Assembly: GCA_902729315.2 (NCBI GenBank)
Contig: LR746271.1
Span: forward strand, 4,670,001 to 4,734,000
From: Spirodela intermedia
Lineage: Eukaryota; Streptophyta; Magnoliopsida; Alismatales; Araceae
Reading direction: 5' to 3'
Length of the DNA stretch: 64,000 nt
Of this stretch, positions 63,336 through 64,000 are shown in pieces. Under the pieces are notes generated by a model. It saw nothing but the letters and a program-made list of their open reading frames with translations. It did no database searches and was not told the origin of the DNA. Position numbers and translations under genes: made by a program. Position 1 is the first letter of the stretch; the number at the start of each line of letters is the position of its first letter.

Positions 63336-64000
63336 TGACTCAGTCGTTGTATATTAAATTACGTAAATCTTAACTTTATAAAACTAGAAAATATAAATTT
63401 TTGGATATTTAAAAGTATTTCTAAATAAATATATCAATTATAATTCAATAAAACTTCTAAAAATAGTAGTAATTTTTCAAGTCAATCACAAAGATGTACT
63501 ATATTATCTAGTAATTATTTAGAATTTTTCTCAATGAATATGACTTTATATGAATTTTATATTAGGAAATAAAAAAGAAATATATTTAAAATTTATGAAA
63601 AAGAAAAATAAGGGTGCAGACGTCGAGGTTACATTAGTGCCTAACGAACGTGAATTGGACAAAAACAGAATTTCACCCGGTGATTCTTATGTAAGCGATT
63701 ACAAGTGATTTAATTGATCAAATTAAGATTTGTAAAAGTCGAAAGAATCGTAATAAAATAAAGTATAGTTTAGTAAATTAAAATTACAAAAACTATCACT
63801 AAATGAAGCGTAAATTAAGTTGAAAGTAGAAAAACAAGGTTCCAGCATCGCGACGACGATGCATCGGCGATGCACTAGAATCCTGAGCGTTCGAGAAGAT
63901 CATCGTGTAGTGTCTACGGCCTCAAAGACTCTCTTTGGACAAAGATGATGTGGATAATCTCTAGATCTTCTCGCAAAGTCTAGAGATTAATGAAATGGGT
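63336..64000 (+). mobile_element. LTR-type element beginning TGACTCAG, open to the right
   Basis: Starts exactly where the second copia gag ends. Its first 59 bases match, inverted, bases 1-60 of the window. The 665 visible bases are non-coding and AT-rich, turning GC-richer after 63.84 kb, as in the LTR of a large retrotransposon. The other end is outside the window. Confidence 0.55.

Noticed and set aside
1-64000. tRNA genes, CRISPR arrays, bacterial operons or a gene cluster acting as one system
   Set aside because: No tRNA-like arms, no spaced direct-repeat array, and the four intact genes belong to unrelated eukaryotic families with their own introns.

Overview
The window looks like nuclear DNA of a flowering plant. 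Genes are split into exons with GT-AG introns from about 90 bp to several kb, spacers are AT-rich, (CT)n/(GA)n tracts are common, and copia-type retrotransposons are present. All recognisable proteins are plant families. GC-rich first exons in two genes (16.6-17.2 kb and 31.5-31.9 kb) hint at a monocot, but this is inference and the species is not identified.

Layout from left to right. Bases 1-60 look like the end of an LTR-type element that continues out of the window. Bases 1040-10040 (+) are a decayed copy of the organellar presequence protease PreP (M16C). It has two in-frame stops, a damaged zinc motif and no middle part. Bases 10.0-16.0 kb are gene-poor and end in a 500-bp CT-rich minisatellite. 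A CDK inhibitor of the KRP/ICK family lies on the minus strand at 15991-17175 (3 exons, 284 aa). The 17.2-22.6 kb spacer holds GA/CT microsatellites, a 5S rRNA-derived retroposon with poly-A tail and 16-bp target duplication, and one copy of an unknown dispersed repeat. A DUF829/TMEM53-like alpha/beta-hydrolase gene occupies 22608-28873 (+, 7 coding exons, 403 aa). After an AT-rich spacer, a probable plastid protein with a DnaJ-type cysteine-rich zinc domain lies at 31472-36486 (+, 3 exons, 221 aa). The second copy of the dispersed repeat sits in its first intron. The 36.5-41.5 kb spacer has a copia relic and a 0.2-kb tandem duplication just before the promoter of a FAM91-family gene (CDS 44018-55849, +, 10 coding exons, 992 aa). 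The leader of that gene carries three upstream ORFs.

From 56.6 kb to the end the window is mostly retrotransposon. There is a loose RNase H fragment, a complete but defective copia element on the minus strand (57320-62049) with both LTRs and a 5-bp target duplication, the 5' part of a second copia element on the plus strand (up to about 63.3 kb), and then another LTR-like sequence. The start of that last sequence (63336) matches, inverted, the sequence at the very left edge of the window.

The four intact genes are ordinary, independently transcribed housekeeping or regulatory genes (cell-cycle inhibition, hydrolase, plastid zinc protein, vesicle tethering). Nothing shows that they work together. 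All gene models were built by eye by joining exons in phase; each total length is a multiple of three. I found no convincing new multi-gene system. The most unusual items are the 5S-derived retroposon, the GA-bearing dispersed repeat, the uORF cluster of FAM91 and the internally deleted PreP copy.
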